Shown here one piece after another: positions 1 through 10,063 of a stretch of DNA of 64,000 nt. Location of the stretch: NCBI GenBank assembly GCA_963575745.1, contig CAUYUJ010001406.1:37599-101598 (forward strand), read 5' to 3'. Under the pieces are notes generated by a model. That model saw only the letters and a program-made list of their open reading frames with translations, had not been told where the DNA came from and did not search any database. Within the stretch, counting starts at the first letter, position 1. Every line of letters begins with the position of its first letter. Source of the stretch: Prorocentrum cordatum. Taxonomy: Eukaryota; Sar; Dinophyceae; Prorocentrales; Prorocentraceae. The translations under genes were made by a program, and so were the position numbers.

Positions 1-1494
1 TGCCCGCTCTCGCCAGCCATCTGTGCGATTTCTGGAGATGAGGATCTCCCAGAGCACTTGCGCTCGACTGTCGTAATGCCGAGGAAGGAGGAGGTGGAGG
101 TACTAGGAGTGAAGCTCAGCTCGGAAATCAAGGGATATCACGGCTTGTATCATCGACTGGAGAAAGGGAGGAAGGCCTATTTTGCTGACATTCAGTTTTA
201 TCGCTCCAGATCGGTCCCACTCAAAGAGAAGTTTCGCAGGTATGCCGCTCGTGTGCAGTCTGTGGTGTACCACGGATGTATAGGCTGGCCGTGCAATCTA
301 CGACTGCTGGAGAGGATTAAGGTCTGGGAGGGGAGGTGTCTCAACGGTATGCGAGGATTACACAAGAGGGAGGAGGAGACGTGGGAGGAGTTCAGGGACA
401 GGACCACACCGAAGTCATACGAGCTATTCTTGCAGGCTGGCCACTGCAGTCTCCTAGAGAAGGTGGTCCGAGCCAATTTCGAGTTTGCGTTGGAGCTGGC
501 CCAGTTTCATGATCGGGCCTTCGCCTCCACGGACTTGCGTGGGGCACGAGCCTGGCGTCAGACGCTGCAGGCCATGTTACACTGTGCGGGGGAATGGTCA
601 CTACGGAGGGGCACACTTGTATCCATGTTCACGGGAGCCAGGAGGAGGGAAGGTACGAGGAGAGTGGGAGGGAGAGCGCATGCAAGCACTGACAGCTGGC
701 ATTGTCTTATGCTGGCGGCGAGTGGTAATTTACGCTGGTTCAGCATCAAGTGGAATGCGACGGACTGGTGGAATGTAGTTGCGTGCATGACAAAAATACA
801 GCCTCGATGGGAGCCCATCTTCAGGAAACCGCCCTGTGCTCCTTGCCCTGTGGATACGTGGGACTCCCCTGAGGACTCCGACAGGCTCGCTCGTAGGATT
901 GCCCACGGATATAACAACGAAGCTGTCTGGCAGGAGGGCTCGGAGAGCTCATTGTTGGTTGAAATGACTGGTGATAGTATGTGTGTGGTGAACTGGGCCC
1001 GAGGGATCTGGGAATGCCGTGATCGTTCGTACCGCAGGAGAGTGCACGGTCTACAAAACGATATGAATCAACTGGCGGAGGATTACGACATCAGGTGTGC
1101 CACTGTAGGGACGGATCCGTGGAAGCATATCTACAGAGAGTTCAATTGTGTTGCGGATGAGTTGACTTGGGAGGCGAGGAGGGGAAGGACGGGAAGATGG
1201 ATTGACTTCAGATATTTACGACAACAGAGACATTGTATCAAACGTATCCGTGGAGGATGGGACGGTGGCGTGAGTGTTGAAGGCTCTGCTCTAGGTTGCT
1301 ATGTGGAGGTCTCATTTGGGGACAACCACTGGCGACGAGTTTTCCAGGAGGCTTCTTTACTCCCTCTGGGGGCCACTGTTACAGATAGCGAGCTCACAGC
1401 TTGTGAACGCCTGCTCCAAGGTGTTCGGCAGATTATCTCTGTGATCCTCGGGCCTCCAACCCCAGAGAGGTTGAGAGGGCGTGAGGGACCCTAG
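1..1494 (+). CDS. Non-LTR retrotransposon ORF2 tail: reverse transcriptase C-terminus plus RNase H-like region (5' end outside window)
   Basis: The frame is open from base 1; the first ATG is at 76, but the reading continues upstream, so this is the 3' part of a longer ORF ending at the stop at 1,492. Bases ~90-360 encode a stretch like the thumb/connection region of LINE reverse transcriptases (VEVLGVKL, then SVPLKEKFRRYAARV and VVYHGCIGWPCNLRLLERIKVWEGR). Bases ~940-1,180 look like the second half of RNase H (MTGDSMCVVNWARG ... HIYREFNCVADEL), with the D of GDS and the D of VAD as candidate metal ligands. Bases ~1,240-1,450 look like the first half (GGWDGG, then TVTDSELTACERLL). The halves are thus in swapped order. 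The catalytic YxDD region would lie upstream of the window. A decayed relative is at 17,670-19,100. The retrotransposon assignment is firm at family level; activity cannot be judged. Confidence 0.72.
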   Translation, partial: CPLSPAICAISGDEDLPEHLRSTVVMPRKEEVEVLGVKLSSEIKGYHGLYHRLEKGRKAYFADIQFYRSRSVPLKEKFRRYAARVQSVVYHGCIGWPCNLRLLERIKVWEGRCLNGMRGLHKREEETWEEFRDRTTPKSYELFLQAGHCSLLEKVVRANFEFALELAQFHDRAFASTDLRGARAWRQTLQAMLHCAGEWSLRRGTLVSMFTGARRREGTRRVGGRAHASTDSWHCLMLAASGNLRWFSIKWNATDWWNVVACMTKIQPRWEPIFRKPPCAPCPVDTWDSPEDSDRLARRIAHGYNNEAVWQEGSESSLLVEMTGDSMCVVNWARGIWECRDRSYRRRVHGLQNDMNQLAEDYDIRCATVGTDPWKHIYREFNCVADELTWEARRGRTGRWIDFRYLRQQRHCIKRIRGGWDGGVSVEGSALGCYVEVSFGDNHWRRVFQEASLLPLGATVTDSELTACERLLQGVRQIISVILGPPTPERLRGREGP

Positions 1495-1564
1495 GGACTC
1501 TGCACGGCTAGGGCGCACGCGCCCTGTGTAGCCGACCCCAACACCCAACCAAGTGGACGCTACC

Positions 1565-1790
1565 AAGTGTGGTGACTCTGGGTCGGTTTTGCTAAGATTC
1601 TAAAGATATTTGACAATTCATTTTAAGAAAGCAGATTTTTCGCACCTGTAGTGGGTTATGACGCGTCTGCCAGTAACATTTTGAGGCCCATAGGTGGAGT
1701 ATTACTATTGAAACACTTGGAGAAACCGATTCTATTTCGAGTCATCTTGAGGCATTCGTGGTTTTCTGGACAAAGTGGTGACTTTGGGTC
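1565..1790 (+). repeat. Dispersed repeat family A, copy 1
   Basis: The segment starts near GGGTCGGTTTTGCTAAGATT and runs through GCAGATTTTTCGCACCTGTAG and the region of AACACTTGG. Recognisable copies lie at about 1,785-1,850, 3,370-3,480, 4,618-4,775, 5,757-5,915, 9,600-9,760, 9,845-9,935, 10,160-10,300 and 13,370-13,500. Copies differ by many substitutions and there is no conserved frame, so it is read as non-coding repeat. Confidence 0.65.
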
Positions 1791-2043
1791 GGTTTTGCTC
1801 AGATTTAAAGATATTTGACAATTCATTTTGAGAAAGCAGATTTTTACGCCAAGCATTGGCATATAAACTTTGTTCCCTGAGCAGCTCAGCTCTCTGGAGC
1901 CAGTTTCAGTATGAGTTGACTTCCCGGAACCGACTTCATCTTCACTCCGAAATCTCAATTTGACGTTTTTCTAGAAAAGCTCCCAGAAGATCTCCGCTTC
2001 GATCCTGAGCTTTCTTACGTGTCCAAGGGGCTCTACGAGGTTC

Positions 2044-2076
2044 CCGGCGGTGACCAGGTTGACGGTTCACCGCCGG
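2044..2076 (+). repeat. Hairpin repeat motif (10-bp stem, 13-nt loop)
   Basis: CCGGCGGTGA pairs with TCACCGCCGG around the loop CCAGGTTGACGGT. It follows a conserved lead GCTCTACGAGGTTCC and is followed by CGCCAGT. The stem carries the TGA/TCA pairing variant. Confidence 0.75.
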
Positions 2077-2439
2077 CGCCAGTGCGAGAGCGTTGGAGGG
2101 CTCGCCAGGAAAGCTTTCTGAGGTGTTAGCCTTTTGCTCTCCGGATTTTGGGCGCTGCCAAGTGATGACCTGGGGTCGGTTTTGCGAATAACTCGTGGAG
2201 CTTCCCGTTATTATGCTGGAAGGTTAAGAGTAATTCCGGGGCGCCGGAGAGCTAGTTGGCAAGAAAAATCTCGACGGACCTTTTGCTGACTTTTGGTCGG
2301 TTGAAAATTTTGTTCTCGAAATTCCTCAATTCGTTTGAGCTCTAGTATTTTTTCCCGTGATATTCGACCTTATTTCCGCTCGCCATCTTGATCTCAGCTC
2401 GATCGGGTACCTTTTACTGCCAAAAAGCACACGGGCGGG

Positions 2440-3300
2440 ATTGGCTGTTTCGAGTCATCTTGATACGCGCTCTCGGTATATTGGACTTAACTCGAGATAC
2501 AGGACAGCTACAGAGCTGACAAGCACACCTTATCAAATCAGAATAATCAGGCGCGTTCGTCTGTTGCATCCAGAGATCTGAACTCGGTCTGCTAGCCGAG
2601 CTAGGTCCGGTTCTTATTCGTATTATTCGAGTCATCTTGACAGGCGCTCTCGGTTTTCTGTATTTAACTTCATCTATATGACAGGCACAGAGCTGATACT
2701 CACAGAAATCGATTCAGAATCATCAGTCGCGTTCGTCTGTTGAATCCAGAGCTCTGAACTCAGTATGTTGCCCGATCTAGAATCGCGAAACTATTCGTAT
2801 TGTTCGAGTCATCTTGAGAGATTTTGTCGGCTCTGTACTTAACTCGGGCTGTGGGGGGGGCTACAGTGCTGGTAGTGACAGGAATCGATTTGGAGACATC
2901 AGGCGCGTCCGCCTTTCGACTCGAGAGCTTGGAACTCGGTCTGCTGCCCGAACTAGGTCCGCGAAGCTGTTCTGTTTGTAGTATTCGAGTCATCCTGAGA
3001 GGTGCTGTCGGTTTTCTGAACTTAACTGGGGCTGTAGGGGGGCTGCAGGGCTGGCAATCACAGGAATCGATTCAGAGACATCAGACGCGTCCGCCTATCG
3101 CATTCAGATGTCTGAACTCGGTCTGATACTCGAGCTAGGTTTACCGAACTGTTCGTATTGTTCGAGTGCTGCAGGAGAGCTACAGAGCTCGTACAGAAGA
3201 AAATCCAGAGCATCGGGGGCGTTTGGCTGTTGCATCGAGAGTCTGAAATCGCTTGGGCTGAAAAACTCTTCGTTCTCTGCAATTTGTTTTCGACATTTTA
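2440..3300 (+). repeat. ~178-bp tandem repeat, direct array
   Basis: About five degenerate units each contain TTCGAGTCATCTTGA, then a CTCGGTTTTCTG-like block, an AACTCG...CTACAG block, GAATCGATTCAGA, CAGGCGCGT, and GAACTCGGTCTGCT. The mirrored array is at 3,560-4,400, and a third array is at 6,060-6,720. Confidence 0.7.
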
Positions 3301-3326
3301 TATTGTCAGGAAGCTCTACGAGTCCC

Positions 3327-3360
3327 CCGGCGGTAAGAAAGGTTGACGGTTTACCGCCGG
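3327..3360 (+). repeat. Hairpin repeat motif
   Basis: CCGGCGGTAA pairs perfectly with TTACCGCCGG around a 14-nt loop ending GGTTGACGGT. It forms the inner edge of the left arm of the inverted duplication. It carries the TAA/TTA pairing variant. Confidence 0.75.
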
Positions 3361-3479
3361 CGCCCAGTATTTGAAAGATATTCAACAATTCATTTTGAGA
3401 ACCGGTATCTTTCTCACGTGTAGTGGGTTATGCCGCGTCTGCCAGTTAAATTCTTAGGCCCGTAGGTGCAATATTACTG

Positions 3480-4580
3480 AGCTCCGGCGGTAAACCGTCA
3501 ACCTTTCTTACCGCCGGGGGACTCGTAGAACTTCCTGACAATATATAATGTCGAACAAAAATCAGAGAACGAATGCTTTTTCAGCCCAAGCGATTTCAGA
3601 CATCTCGATGCAACAGCCGAACGCCCCCGATGCTTCTCGATTGTCTTCTGTACGAGCTCTGTAGCTCTCCTACAGCCCGAGTTACGTGCGTAAATCGACA
3701 GCACCTCTCAAGATGACTCGAACAAAACGAATAGTTTCGCAAACCCAGCTCGAGTATCAGACCGAGTTTAGACCTCTGAATGCGACAGGCGGACGCGTCT
3801 GATGTCTCCAAATCGATTCCTGTGATTACCAGCCCTGCTGCCAGAAAACCGAGAGCACCTCTCAGGATGACTCGAATCATACGAATCGTTTCGCGGACCT
3901 AGTTCAGGCAGCAGACCGAGTCCGAGCTCTGGATTCGACAGGCGGACGCGCCTGATGTCTTGAAATCGATTCCTGTGACCACCAGCACTGTAGCCCCCCT
4001 ACACGCTCTCAAGATGACTCGAACAACACGAATAGTTTCGCGATTCTAGATCGGGCAGCAGACCGAGTTCAGAGCTCTGCATTCAACAGACAAGCGCGAC
4101 TGATGATTCTGAATCGGTTTCTATAAGTATGAGCTCTGTAGCTGTCCTATAGCTCGAGTTTAGTACAGAAAACCGAGAGCGCCTGTCAAGATGACTCGAA
4201 TAATACGAAGAGGTTTGCGGACCTAGCTCGGCTAGCAGACCGAGTTCAGACCTCTAGATGCAAGAGACGACCCTGCCTGATCATTTTGAATCGATAAGGT
4301 GTGCTTACCAGCTGTGTAGCTGTCCTGTATCTCGAGTTAAGTCCAATATACTGACAGCGCGTATGAACATGACTCGAAACAGCCGATCCCGCCCGTGTGC
4401 TTTTTGGCAGTAAAAGGTACCCGATCGAGCTGAGATCAAGATGGCGAGCGGGAGTAATATCGAATATCACGGGAAAAAATACTAGGGCCTAACGAATGGT
4501 TGAATTTCGAGAACAAAATGTTCAACCGACCAAAAGTCACCAAAAGGTCCGTCGAGATTTTCTGGCGCGGAGTGCAGCTA
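3480..4580 (-). repeat. Right arm of the ~1.1-kb inverted duplication
   Basis: This is the reverse complement of 2,240-3,366. It begins with the hairpin motif at 3,484-3,517, continues with the ~178-bp units in opposite orientation (3,560-4,400), then the GGTACCCGATCGAGCTGAG block, and ends near the GACCAAAAGTCACC segment. A further short copy of this outer end sits at 5,043-5,160 and a direct copy of the left-arm start at 5,348-5,660. Confidence 0.75.
3484..3517 (-). repeat. Hairpin repeat motif, reversed copy
   Basis: This is the mirror of the 3,327-3,360 hairpin at the inner edge of the right arm, with an intact 10-bp stem and the loop read on the minus strand. Confidence 0.75.
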
Positions 4581-4791
4581 GTTCATCGACCCGGCCAGAA
4601 AGGACAATGTGGTAACTTTGGGTCGGTTTTGCTAAGATTTGAAAGATATTTGACCATTTATTATGAGAAAGCAGATTTTTCGCACCTGTGGTGGGTTATT
4701 CCGCGTTTGCCAGTCAAATTCTCAGGTCCGTAGGTGCAGTATTACTATCAAAACACTTGGGGGAACCGTCGTTGGATCAAAACATAAAATC

Positions 4792-4910
<119 letters not shown>

Positions 4911-5007
4911 ATGAAATATTATTGTTTGAGTTTTTTGGGTATTGCTCCAGATTCTTCCTTGATGTGTACCGAGAAGCGCCGTGCGGGAAAAGAGCTCTAC
5001 GAGGGCC

Positions 5008-5040
5008 CCGGCGGTAACCTGGTTGACGGTTTACCGCCGG
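5008..5040 (+). repeat. Hairpin repeat motif
   Basis: CCGGCGGTAA and TTACCGCCGG form a perfect 10-bp stem around CCTGGTTGACGGT. Confidence 0.78.
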
Positions 5041-5309
5041 TTCCCAGTTTTCAACCGACCAAAAGTCACCAAAAGGTCCGTCGAGATTTTTCTTGCCAAC
5101 TAGCTCTCCAGCGCCCCGGAATTACTCTTAAGCTTCCAGCAACAACTTGCTAAGGGAAGCTCTACGAGTTACTATCAAAAGACTTGCAGGAACTGACGTT
5201 CGAACAAAAACAGAAAAACGTGATTTTTCGATTTTTTCGTTTCTCGCTTTAGAAGCTTTCTTCATGTGTTCCGACGATCGCCGTACAAGAAAAGAGCTCT
5301 ACGAGGTTC

Positions 5310-5342
5310 CCGGCGGTGAGCAGGTTGACGGTTTACCGCCGG
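5310..5342 (+). repeat. Hairpin repeat motif with a G-T wobble
   Basis: CCGGCGGTGA is opposite TTACCGCCGG. The only non-Watson-Crick position is a G opposite T (G-U in RNA), an intermediate between the TAA/TTA and TGA/TCA stem types. Confidence 0.72.
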
Positions 5343-5664
5343 TTCCCAGTTCCGGGGCGCTGGAGAGCTAGTTGGCAAGAAAAATCAGACCTTTTGCTGA
5401 CTTTTGGTCGGTGGAAAATTTTGTTCTCGAGCTTTAACAATTCTTTAGAGCTGTAGTATTTTTCCCGTGATATTAGATCTTATCGCCGTCCTCATCTCAG
5501 CTCGATCGGGTACCTCTTACTGCCAAAAAGTAACTCGAGCAATAGGAGAGCTACTGAGCTGGTACTAACAGAACCCAATTCAAAATGATTAGGCGCGTTT
5601 TTCTGTTGACACCAGAGATCTGAATCCGGTCTGCTCCTCGAGCTAGGTCCGCGAAACTATTTGT

Positions 5665-5835
5665 ATACCTCGTAGAGCTCTTCGTTATCGATGAGCTAGA
5701 GGAATTCCGGCGCGGGGTGGAGCTAGTTGGTCGAGCCGGCCAGAAAAGAAGATGTGATAACTTTCCGCTGGTTTTGCTAAGATTTGAAAGATATTTGACA
5801 GTTCATTTTCAGAAAGCAGATTTTTCGCACCTGTA
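5665..5835 (+). repeat. Dispersed repeat family C (GAGCTCTTCG...GAATTCCGGCGCGG) joined to family A
   Basis: The core reads GTAGAGCTCTTCGTTATCG, then GAGCTAGAGGAATTCCGGCG and a GTGGAGCTAGTTGG segment, running into family A. Other copies are at 8,838-8,945, 9,428-9,600, 10,074-10,300 and 13,266-13,500. The core can be read as a peptide (ELFGIDELEEFRRGV-like), but stops follow soon after and no gene is claimed. Confidence 0.6.
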
Positions 5836-6025
5836 GACGACTATGAGAGCCTTTGCGTCTTAATATGAGCTCTCTAGGCATACTTTTACCGTCAAAACAC
5901 TTGGCGCAACCAACTTCACGTAGACGTGAAAAATTATGAATTTTCATTTTTTCTAGAAATGCTTCCAGAAGCTCTCTCTCTCGATTCTGAGCAATCTCAC
6001 GCGAGCGAGGAGCTCTGCGAGGTTC

Positions 6026-6058
6026 CCAGCGGTGACCAGGTTGACGGTTCACCGCCGG
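6026..6058 (+). repeat. Hairpin repeat motif, one stem mismatch
   Basis: CCAGCGGTGA is opposite TCACCGCCGG around CCAGGTTGACGGT. It has the TGA/TCA stem type with a single mismatch. Confidence 0.68.
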
Positions 6059-6059
6059 C

Positions 6060-6720
6060 GCCAGTAATTCGAGTCATCTTGACCGGTGCTGTCGGTTTTC
6101 TGTACTTAACTCGGGCTCTAGGGGGGCTACAGGGCTGGTAATCACAGAAACGGATTCAAAGACGTCAGGCGCGTTCTCCTGCCGATGCAGAGGTCTGAAC
6201 TCAGTCTGCTACACGATCTAGGTCCGCAAACGAATGACAGGGACTGTCGTTTTCTGTACTTAACTCGAGCTCTAGGGTAGCTACAAAGCCGATGCGCACA
6301 GAAACTGATGCAGAATAATCAGGCGCGCTTGTCTTTTGCATCCAAAGATCTGAACTCGGTCTGCTACTGAAGCTACGCAAAACTATTCGTATCGTTCGAG
6401 TCATCTTGAGAGGTGCTGTCGGTTTTCGCACGTAACTCGGACTGTATGAGAGCTGCAGAACTGATATGCACAGAAACAGATTCGGAATTATCGTGCGCGT
6501 TCGTCTGTCCCATCCAGAGGTCTGAACTGGGCTTGCTACTCGGGCTATCCGCAAACCTATTCGTGTTCTTCGAATCATCTTGACAGACGTTGTCCATTTT
6601 ACGTATTGAACTCGGGCTGTGGGGGAGCTACAGGGCTGGTACCAGAAGCATCAGAAGCGATTGTTTGTTGCGTCGAGAGGTCTAAACTCGGTCTGCTACC
6701 CGAGCTAGGACAATTATTCG
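6060..6720 (+). repeat. ~178-bp tandem repeat, third array
   Basis: Three to four degenerate units carry the same marks as 2,440-3,300 (TCGAGTCATCTTGA, TGTACTTAACTCG, CAGGCGCG, TCTGAACT). No gene is supported here. From 6,720 to 7,030 the sequence is AT-richer and I see only fragments of the same families. Confidence 0.65.
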
Positions 6721-7054
6721 TTTCCGAGCATTTTTTGGTTTTTTCTTTCTCAAATGATGGTGAATTTCTTCGCTGAAATCGAGGAAAATCAGAAGGGAAT
6801 CGTCAGGCGTGAAGCATCTAGACGCTTGGTTTGGGTCAGTTGTGAACGCAGACGCCAAACACGGATTCGTACTCTGGTACTTTCTCCCTAATGTATTTTC
6901 AACACGCAGCAGATGAGCTATAAAACTGTTCAGCACAGCAATGGGATATCACTAGACGCCAGAGATCAATCTGCTATCAGCTTGGGCTGAACAACTATTC
7001 GTTCTCTGCTATTTTTTTGGACATAATATATGGCCAGGAAGCTCTACGAGTCCC

Positions 7055-7088
7055 CCAGCCGTAAGAAAGGTGGACGGTTCACCGCCGG
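7055..7088 (+). repeat. Hairpin repeat motif, degenerate
   Basis: The left arm has decayed (CCAGCCGTAA) while the right arm TCACCGCCGG is intact. It is preceded by GAAGCTCTACGAGTCCCC as at 3,310. Confidence 0.55.
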
Positions 7089-7315
7089 CGCCCAGTTTGT
7101 ATTCTTCCAGAACTATGAGAACGGTGTTGGGTTTCGCCACTCAATGCAAAGGCCGCGAGGGAGCTGGCAAACACGCCCCTGAACAGGGAATCGTGAGACC
7201 GCCGCCGATAGTATGGCGACGTCTGAGATTGGTCTTACACCAGAACAACACTTGAGCACTCTGCAATATTTGATAAGATATGAATTTATGTTTCCTGTGA
7301 TAGATTCGGGCTGTA

Positions 7316-7792
7316 GGCTGCTCCTCCTCCTCTTCCTTCCTCTCTTTGCCCCTTCCCCTCCTCCTTCTCCTCCTCCTGCCCCTCCTCGTTCTCCTCTTCC
7401 TCCGTCTCCTTCGCCTTCACCTCCTCTTCCTCCCTCCACTTGCCCTCCTTCTCCGTCTCCTCCTTCTCCTTCTTCTTCCTCCTCTCCCTTCTTCCTCCTC
7501 CTCCTGCTCCTCCTCCTCTTCCTCCTCTTCCTCTTCCTCCTTGATCTGCTCCTTCTCTTCTGTCTCCTCCTCCTCCCATCTTCCTCCTCCTCCTCATCCC
7601 CCTCCTGGTCATCATCGTCGTCATCGTCCCTCTTCCCCCCTTCCACCCTTCCCTCCTGCTCGTCATCCTCCTTTTCCTCTTCCCCCTCCTCCTCCTGCTC
7701 CTTTTCCTCCTCTTCCTCCTTCTCTTCCTCGGCCTCCTCCATCTCCTTCTCCTCGTCGCTCCTTCTTCTCCTCCTCGTCCTTCTTCATGTGG
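7316..7792. repeat. Polypyrimidine low-complexity tract (TCC/TTC)n
   Basis: Almost every base on the plus strand is C or T. Long open frames on either strand (Pro/Ser/Leu-rich or Glu/Arg/Gly-rich) are by-products of the triplet repeat. The unit copy number appears interrupted, not uniform. Confidence 0.9.
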
Positions 7793-7818
7793 CCGCGCCA
7801 CTGCGCGCGCGGAATGCG

Positions 7819-7878
<60 letters not shown>

Positions 7879-7930
7879 TATATATATATATAGATATGCA
7901 TATATATATATTTATATATATATATAGATA
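7819..7930. repeat. (TA)n microsatellite
   Basis: Alternating TA with a few ATG/AGA interruptions starts immediately after the polypyrimidine tract. Confidence 0.9.
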
Positions 7931-8204
7931 TGCGAGTTTTCAAGCTGACATTCGAGAACGCTCTTCCCATGTTATGTGGGCACTCATGTGGTGTGTTGAG
8001 AGCTCTACGAGGGTCCTGGCGCCAGCTCCCAGTTACTCTTTAGCTTCGCCGCTTCGCTGTTAGGGGGGCTCTACGAGTCACAGCGCCCGCCGTGGCCGGG
8101 CTGGCCAACGAGCTCCATCGTGCGTCGGAATTCATCTAGCACGTCGATGCGGAAGAGTTCTACAAGGTTTAAACACATCGATGTGATTGGATTCGTTCTT
8201 TATG

Positions 8205-8460
8205 CTCTTTCGATCCCGCTGATAGCTGGAAAATGGTTATCAGACAAGAGGCCGGGCGGCAGGGCTACGCCAGCCCTCCTCTGAGGGGCCCAGTCAGGCA
8301 TCCCTACAGCGGCCCTGTGCTTGGACCCGTAACGCGTCCCGAGGAAGGTTTTCCTATGCATTCCCAGTGCGCGTGCCCGACGTCTCTCAGTTAAGTCGGT
8401 CCGCAGCGCTTCTGCAGCTCCTTGCCAGCTTCTCCCAACGACTTTTCGAGTGTTTCTCCT
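8205..8460 (+). repeat. Dispersed repeat family B, isolated copy
   Basis: The copy includes GGCAGGGCTACGCCAGCC, a GTCCCGAGGAAGGTTTTCC segment and CAGTGCGCGTGCC. The same order is seen in many copies at 19,200-22,760, for example near 21,135-21,290. Its GC content and sequence differ from the surrounding AT-richer repeats. Confidence 0.65.
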
Positions 8461-8584
8461 CATCTCTTCCCAGCGTCCCTGCGCGCAACAGACGCCACTT
8501 TCCGCTTCTGTTGTGGGTGCGGCTCTGGCTGCACTGGTGCGGCGCGCAACTGGAAGCCGGATGTGCGGGCCCGAAAGCTCCCCC

Positions 8585-8835
8585 GAGGGGATGTTCCTTG
8601 CGGCTGTGCGGCTGCGACTGCGGCTGCAGCTACGGTGATCGCGCCTGCGGCTACGGCCCGACGCGGCTGCGGCTGCGGCTGCAGCGGCTGCAGGCGGCTG
8701 CGGTGGCCGTGGCGCGGCTGCGACTGCACCGGCATCGCAGCAGCTGCAACTGCGGCGGCTGCAACGGTTTGCGGGCAGAGCCACAGCTGTGGCTGCCGCT
8801 GAGGTTGTGGCTGCGGATGTGGCGCTCGGGCCGTA
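8585..8835 (+). repeat. GGCTGC-type hexamer array
   Basis: A degenerate (GGCTGC)n run is followed by family C at 8,838. Similar arrays are at 13,005-13,260 and 14,495-14,745. The Cys/Gly-rich and Ala-rich open frames here follow from the hexamer and are not taken as genes. Confidence 0.85.
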
Positions 8836-8984
8836 CCTCGTAGAGCTCCTCGACGTCGATGAGCTAGAGGAATTCCGGCGCGGGGTGAAGCTCGTTGGCC
8901 CACGCGGTCCGTGGGGGCAATGTGGTGACTTGGGGTGATTTTGCTTGAAGCTTTTCTAGATAACGTTTCGTGAACTTTTCTCAT

Positions 8985-9265
8985 GGCAAGCTACTGAGCT
9001 CCGATTTGCACCAATGGATTCAGCATGATAATGAGCATCTAACTGAATCGACAGGGGCTTCTGATTCGAGATTTATTAGAAGGTTGTAGAAAGCTATCGG
9101 CGTCTAGATGAACTCTTCAATGTTAAGATGGTCTTGTGAACTGAACTGAAGCAGAAAGCAAGCTTACACAGCTCGTATCGATGGATTGAGCATGATGATA
9201 AGCATCAATCTGCAGTGGCGGGGCTTGTGAGTCGAGTTATATCAGGAGATATGCCTAGAACACCG
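8985..9265 (+). repeat. Two degenerate copies of a ~180-bp unit
   Basis: ATGGATTCAGCATGATAATGAGCATC at about 9,011 is echoed by ATGGATTGAGCATGATGATAAGC at about 9,180, each followed by a GGGGCTT...TCGAG segment. Nothing coding is visible between 8,950 and 9,400. Confidence 0.5.
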
Positions 9266-9393
9266 TAATACATGTGCGTAGAGTTGTCTGCTTGATCGCT
9301 GATTAGGTACTGACTTGGGGAGGTTGATAATCAGTATCCGTTGTGTCTTGTCGTATCCTGAGCTTCTCAAGTGCGAATAGCTTTACGAGAGAT

Positions 9394-9426
9394 CCAACGG
9401 TGACCTGGTTGACGGTTGACCGCCGG
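9394..9426 (+). repeat. Hairpin repeat motif, degenerate
   Basis: CCAACGGTGA is opposite TGACCGCCGG around CCTGGTTGACGGT. The loop is intact but the stem is partly decayed. Confidence 0.55.
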
Positions 9427-9427
9427 C

Positions 9428-9600
9428 TTCCATGCCTCTTAGAGCTGTTTGGCATCGATGTGCCAGAGGAATTCCGGCGCGGGGTGCAGCTAGGAAGAGC
9501 TCTTCGGCATCGACGAGCTAGAGGAATTCCGGCGCGGGATGGAGCTAGTTGGCCCGCCTGGCCTGGGCGGGCAACGTGGTGACCTGTGGTATTTTTTCCC
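9428..9600 (+). repeat. Family C repeat, partial tandem duplication
   Basis: The GAATTCCGGCGCGGG core occurs twice (near 9,468 and 9,523), separated by about 55 bp. It leads into a T-rich stretch and family A. Confidence 0.6.
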
Positions 9601-10030
9601 CCTTCTCTTTTTCTTTGTCTTTTTTGTTGAAGATTTTGAGAGATTTGACACTTCGTTTTGACATCCCGATTTTCATTCTTTAGTCGATCATGGTGCGTTT
9701 CGTAGTGAAATTCTGAGGGCTGTAGCTGCAGCGGAGCTCTCGAAAATTAGGGGGAACAATCGGCCGTCGGGATGCATTTCCCGAGATGATAATCATTTCG
9801 TGAACCTCGCGCAAGGAGAAAGCGAGCTAGACAGCTCAAGTATTCTCTGCACCCGTAGTAGATTATGGCGCGTTGGCCTGTCGAATTCCCAGGTCATTAG
9901 CTTCAGTATTACTATCGAGACACTCGGCGGAAGTAGCTTCGTACAACACCTATTTTTCAGTTTTTAACATGATATTCGAGGGCTTCGTATACTGAGCCTC
10001 TTTTCGCGTGGGAAGAGCTTTGCGAGTGCC

Positions 10031-10063
10031 CCGGCGGTAGCCTGGTTGATGGTTTACCGCCGG
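10031..10063 (+). repeat. Hairpin repeat motif
   Basis: CCGGCGGTA pairs with TACCGCCGG (9 bp) around a loop containing CCTGGTTGATGG. Family C follows at 10,074. Confidence 0.72.

Larger units (their letters stand above)
2240..3366 (+). repeat. Left arm of a ~1.1-kb inverted duplication
   Basis: The arm runs from the segment containing GCTAGTTGGCAAG, through the block with CTCAGCTCGATCGGGTACC and several ~178-bp tandem units, to the hairpin motif at 3,327. The same order of blocks occurs reverse-complemented at 3,480-4,580. The arms have diverged (translated blocks differ at several positions), so this is an old duplication, not a fold-back artefact of sequencing. The spacer is about 115 bp and contains family A sequence. 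Confidence 0.75.
4911..5345 (+). repeat. Dispersed hairpin-bearing repeat, two copies in tandem
   Basis: Each copy has the lead segment around GAGTTTTTTGGGTATT or CGATTTTTTCGTTTCTC, then AAGAGCTCTACGAGG, then the hairpin and TTCCCAGT. The two copies flank a short piece of the outer end of the inverted duplication (5,043-5,160). Confidence 0.6.

Noticed and set aside
2240-4580. The inverted duplication as a sequencing fold-back artefact
   Set aside because: The arms differ by many substitutions and small indels, which an artefact from one molecule would not show.
7113-7927. Several long Glu/Arg-rich or Ser/Pro/Leu-rich open frames
   Set aside because: They are products of the TCC/TTC low-complexity tract and the (TA)n run, present in several frames and both strands.
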